Below are positions 27,921 through 34,364 of a stretch of DNA of 34,364 nucleotides, in pieces; the stretch's first letter is position 1; each line of letters starts with the position of its first letter. The notes below the pieces were generated by a model that saw nothing but the letters and a program-made list of their open reading frames with translations, was not told the origin of the DNA and did not search any database. This DNA is from Actinomycetota bacterium (GTDB taxonomy: Bacteria; Actinomycetota; Actinomycetes; Mycobacteriales; Pseudonocardiaceae). The DNA lies in contig JAJPIR010000158.1 in the NCBI GenBank assembly GCA_021324675.1, forward strand, positions 1 to 34,364, in the 5' to 3' direction. A program made the translations under genes and the position numbers.

Positions 27921-27936
27921 GTGGAATACCTTCCAC
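27921..27936. promoter_or_regulatory. Inverted repeat in the dehydrogenase operon promoter region
   Basis: GTGGAA-TACC-TTCCAC is a perfect 6-bp inverted repeat with a four-base centre, 77-92 bases upstream of the cupredoxin-like start. The position fits an operator near the promoter of the leftward operon. Confidence 0.35.
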
Positions 27937-27951
27937 TTGGCGCAAGAAACG

Positions 27952-28024
27952 CCCGATTGACATAAGGTAATGCCCCTGTTGGCCGGATTCCCGATTCGCT
28001 ACAGCATCCCCGATTCGCCGCAGC
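27952..28024. promoter_or_regulatory. Direct repeats in 19-bp register upstream of the PQQ operon
   Basis: CCCGATTCGCTACAGC (27990-28005) and CCCGATTCGCCGCAGC (28009-28024) agree in 14 of 16 positions with a 19-bp period. A shorter copy, CCCGATT, begins at 27952, exactly two periods before the first. They lie about 110-180 bases upstream of the operon's first start codon. LytTR-type regulators, one of which is encoded nearby, usually bind direct repeats about two turns apart; the link is inference. Confidence 0.45.
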
Positions 28025-28330
28025 GCAGCGGGCAGTGGCCAACTCGGATTCGTCGACCTGGAAGGTAGCTCACGCGCCCGCAGAATCGCCGGGCATCACC
28101 AGCGGCCCACTACAACTGCTGGCTCATTCTTCGAGTTGACCTCGAAGCTTTCGACCAGAATCGGCCGGGTGAGGACCTTCGGGAGGTACTCCCACTTCAA
28201 TTCACTTGTCTTAGTGTGATCACGTACACCTGGTTGTGATTGCGGTGGCATATATTGGCATGAGACAACATTGCATCGTACCAATTGCGTGGTCCGATGC
28301 CCGATCACAAATCTGTAATCAGGCAGGACT

Positions 28331-28440
28331 CTACGCCGGATGAATCACGCCGACAAGGGTGAGCGCTATTCGGGCCAGCTTATGCCTTTCATAGGCCACC
28401 AGCTACCGTTCGTACCCGATACGCCACCGTTACGAGGAAA
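28331..28440 (-). pseudogene. Possible 3' remnant of an IS5-type transposase
   Basis: On the minus strand one frame reads LVAYERHKLARIALTLVGVI and ends at a stop at 28331-28333, with RWRIGYER before an in-frame stop. This resembles the C-terminal 'RYDKLAVRYE' part of IS5-group transposases with frame damage. Only about 30 residues can be compared, so the call is weak. Confidence 0.25.
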
Positions 28441-28517
28441 AGGCTGCACTACACCTGGTCGCGCTGTAGCCGGCAACAGGCCTGGTCAATCGGTTCTGAT
28501 CGACCCCGGCTGACCGG

Positions 28518-32380
<3,863 letters not shown>

Positions 32381-32411
32381 TCGTTCTAGGCTGTGTCACA
32401 GGCCGCACTCC

Positions 32412-33056
32412 CTACCCTAGGTACGCTTGTCGGTCTGCGTCACGTCTCTGTCCGGGCTGCGGAGGGGTTGCTTCCTGGCCAGCGTCGGGCAGCGTGCCCA
32501 CGGGCAAGGTGTGCGGCTCAGAGCAGGTCAGTCCACCCGGCCCCCGTGCCGAAACCGGTCTCGGCTGGCTGAGCGCGGTTCCCCTGCCTTTGGTGCCGAT
32601 CGCCGACTCGGGCCAGGCGAAGAAGGGCGCCAGGTTCGCGTTGGCGGCCTGCCGGGCGGTCCGGCCGGTTCCCCATAGCGACAGGATGCGGCCGTCGCCG
32701 TCGGTGACCGTGGACAGGAAGTCGCGGTAGCGGTCGGCCCAGGGCGGCCGCGATCCCGCCGAGCTGGGTGAAGACGCTGTTGTGCAGCAGGGCCGAGCAC
32801 CCCTGGCCGGCCGCTCTCGGTGCCCGGGCTCGCAGGGGGTCGCCCCATGGCAGGGGGTCGCCCCATCGGCGTTCCGACACCGGTACAAGGACAGGAGCCC
32901 GGACGGGGAGACGCCCTGCACGTCGTCCTGCCCGGAGGCGAACCGTTCCCACGCGGCCGTGGTGCGCCGGCCGTGCTCGCTGAGACGCTCCCGCCGAGGC
33001 GCTGATACCGCGTCTGGCGGAAATGGTCGATCAGCTCGGCATCGCTTCGCGACCAC
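32412..33056 (-). pseudogene. Decayed copy of the AcoR-like GAF regulator N-terminus
   Basis: The frame begins with TTAAWERFASGQDDVQGVSP, parallel to FAAWERFVQGEDQIPGVRPE of the neighbouring regulator. After a frame break and a tandem duplication (32833-32868), another frame gives LLHNSVFTQLGGIAAALG. The first frame then continues with STVTDGDGRILSLWGTGRTA and ANLAPFFAWPESAIGTKGRG, matching the neighbour's GAF region. It stops soon afterwards; no LytTR or other output domain is present. The 214-codon open frame would be called as a gene, but the domain is interrupted and truncated, so I regard it as a pseudogene. It ends 31 bases upstream of the intact paralogue's start. Confidence 0.6.
32833..32868. 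repeat. 18-bp tandem duplication in the decayed regulator
   Basis: CAGGGGGTCGCCCCATGG (32833-32850) is followed directly by CAGGGGGTCGCCCCATCG (32851-32868), one base different. The duplication interrupts the homology with the paralogous regulator and gives a repeated GDP motif in the minus-strand frame. Confidence 0.85.
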
Positions 33057-33234
33057 GCGCTACTCCCTTGTATCGCGGTACGGCCCCTATTTGCGCTTTT
33101 GCATTACTCGAATACAAAATAATCAACCTTTGACCATACCTGCCGACGGTGACCACGGCCACCCGGAAGAGAGTGGCGATCATGTTATTGACCGCGACAT
33201 CCGGCGCGATCGCTGAGCGTCGGCCTCGGGATGC

Positions 33235-33657
33235 TCAGCGGGGCCCGGTTTCCGCGACACCGGCGAGTCGGGTGAGTACTGTGAGGCCTTCCGGGGTGCC
33301 CGGCCAGTGCCGGGCCAGCCCGTCGGGGCCGGCGTGCCGGACGGCCGAGCGGATCGCGATCGCCATGATGATCGCGTCGTCCGCGTAGCCGAGGACCGGG
33401 ACGAAGTCCGGGATGAGGTCAATCGGCGAGAGCAGGTAGCCGAGCAGCAGGACCAGCACGATCCGCACGCGCCGGGGCAGGGCGGGGTCGTACACCAGGC
33501 GGTGCAGCAGCCGGACCACGTCCGGCAGCAGCCGCAGGGCCGGCGTCAGGCTCGACGGTTGACCCAGGTCGCGCTGGACTCGCCAGAGTATGACGACCAG
33601 GACCATCCAGAGCAGGAGCAGGCCTCCGACGAGCCCGACCAGGGTCTGCCACCACAT
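33235..33657 (-). CDS. DUF1232 (YkvA-like) membrane protein
   Basis: 140 residues. It starts with a hydrophobic helix LVGLVGGLLLLWMVLVVILW. The DUF1232 signature is in RRVRIVLVLLLGYLLSPIDL followed by IPDFVPVLGYADDAIIM. ATG 33657 follows GGGGTGA at eight bases. Proteins of this family are small inner-membrane proteins of unknown function. It is monocistronic here, between the decayed regulator and the istB remnant. Confidence 0.9.
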   Translation of the reverse strand: MWWQTLVGLVGGLLLLWMVLVVILWRVQRDLGQPSSLTPALRLLPDVVRLLHRLVYDPALPRRVRIVLVLLLGYLLSPIDLIPDFVPVLGYADDAIIMAIAIRSAVRHAGPDGLARHWPGTPEGLTVLTRLAGVAETGPR

Positions 33658-33737
33658 GGCGCGTTCACCCCTTTGGCTCGCTCGACCCCGGACCGTCCGG
33701 CCAGCTCCGGCTCTTGCGCCGTCTCTGCCCGCTGCCC

Positions 33738-34014
33738 CATCGTGTATCGACGAGCTCGGCTACATGGAACTAGACCGCCGCGGCGCCGAACTACTCTTCC
33801 AAGTCCTCACCGAAAGAGAAGAAACCGCCCGCGTAGCGATCGCCTCAAACGAATCCTTCTCAGCTGGACAAAACCATTCACCGACCTCCGGCTATGTGCC
33901 GCCATTGTTGACCGCCTGACCTTCGCCGGCAACATCATCGAAACCGGTACCAGCTCCTACCGCATCGCCCATGCCCGCGCCCACCGCGCCACCACCGACA
34001 AGGACCACCGCTGA
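33738..34014 (+). pseudogene. istB: IS21-type IstB remnant, truncated and frameshifted
   Basis: The 5' two-thirds are missing: similarity starts at the Walker B region CIDELGYMELDRRGAELLFQ and continues VLTEREETARVAIASNESFS. At about 33863 one base is lost and the frame shifts to WTKPFTDLRLCAAIVDRLTF, AGNIIETGTSSYRI and a stop at 34012-34014. IstB is the ATPase helper of IS21-family transposition. No istA or terminal repeat is found next to it, so this is a dead fragment marking an old insertion. Confidence 0.75.
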
Positions 34015-34052
34015 TGCACCCGTACCCGACGACCAAGCCGTACTCACCAGGA

Positions 34053-34320
34053 CTACCCGGCGGTGCAGTTCGCTTGCCCAGTGCCCGGCGGGGCAGCGGC
34101 ACCAGATCGCCCGGGTTTACCGGCGCGTGGTGGGTTGCAGCCGGATAGGCAATCGTCGAGCAGACCCAGCGCGACGCCGATGCAGCTGGCGATGGTGGCG
34201 GTGGAGTTGTCCGGTGACTCGGGCACGACCTGGTCTGCCAGTTCTGCCGCGAGGGTGGTGTTGTGCTGGGTGATGGCCTCGATGACCCGCCGCAGCGTGG
34301 TGGCAGCAGACTCGTGCTGT
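34053..34320 (-). pseudogene. Orphan C-terminal coding fragment next to a tRNA gene
   Basis: The minus-strand frame runs from the tRNA 3' end to a stop at 34053-34055 and reads QHESAATTLRRVIEAITQHN, TTLAAELADQVVPESPDNST and ATIASCIGVALGLLDDCLSG. The helix-like composition looks coding, but there is no start codon before the tRNA, only an in-frame GTG deep inside. It may be a gene tail captured when something integrated at the tRNA gene. I do not recognise the family. Confidence 0.35.
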
Positions 34321-34323
34321 ACC

Positions 34324-34364
34324 TGCCCCCGGCAGGATTCGAACCTGCGTTCCGGCCTCCGGAG
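34324..34364 (-). tRNA. tRNA-Arg (anticodon CCG), 3' half, continues outside window
   Basis: Reading the minus strand from the window edge gives the anticodon loop CTCCGGA with CCG at the centre, then stem GGCCG, a short variable loop, T arm GCAGG-TTCGAAT-CCTGC, and the 3' acceptor strand CGGGGGC with discriminator A at 34324. CCA is not encoded. The D arm and 5' acceptor lie to the right of the window. tRNA genes are common integration sites. Confidence 0.85.

Larger units (their letters stand above)
27845..28517. other. 673-bp gap between katG and the PQQ operon
   Basis: Both flanking genes read leftward, so the part near 27845 should hold the PQQ operon promoter and the part near 28517 the katG 3' end. 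It contains the repeats described separately and a possible transposase fragment. A 70-codon minus-strand frame (28096-28308) has no recognisable domain and no good ribosome-binding site. Confidence 0.5.

Overview
The window is high-GC DNA with dense, often overlapping genes. The actinobacterial families (maleylpyruvate isomerase-like DinB fold, DUF6458 and DUF2218 proteins, a large LuxR-type ATPase regulator, an amtB-glnK pair) point to an actinomycete, probably of the Mycobacteriales/Pseudonocardiales type. I cannot name the species.

Left part (1-13.9 kb): the 3' part of an ABC sugar-binding protein, a universal stress protein, a 910-aa LuxR-type ATPase regulator preceded by a hexanucleotide microsatellite and two tiny ORFs, an ECF sigma factor, a methyltransferase, amtB-glnK without glnD, an arsR/SRPBCC/DinB-like operon, two small DUF proteins, and a membrane protein with a spermidine-synthase-like domain whose 3' end overlaps a convergent lipoprotein-type isoaspartyl methyltransferase.

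Middle part (14.9-18.8 kb): a four-gene minus-strand cluster that I cannot match to a described system. Two proteins share an N-terminal 'SGRPNP' domain, one of them fused to a Cys/His papain-like domain. A small beta-rich protein follows, then a large metzincin-like protein with a probable 1-base frameshift near its start. A perfect 16-bp palindrome and a second inverted repeat lie upstream. Next come an alpha/beta hydrolase and a gene graveyard (19.8-21.8 kb) with fragments of a CheB-like protein, a STAS domain and others.

Right part (21.8-33.7 kb): a metal-exporter-like MntP protein converges on a minus-strand operon of a cupredoxin-fold protein, a PQQ alcohol dehydrogenase and pqqA-B-C-D-E. 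The dehydrogenase carries the Asp-x-Asp signature of lanthanide-dependent (XoxF-type) enzymes and a vicinal Cys pair, but has no export signal. The cupredoxin partner has lost most type-1 copper ligands. Upstream, in the same orientation, are katG and a GAF-LytTR regulator, with a decayed regulator copy beyond it. Direct repeats with a 19-bp period lie upstream of the dehydrogenase operon.

The right end holds a DUF1232 protein, a broken IS21-type istB, an orphan C-terminal coding fragment and the 3' half of tRNA-Arg(CCG). This suggests that the PQQ/katG block lies in an accessory region flanked by mobile-element debris and a tRNA gene.
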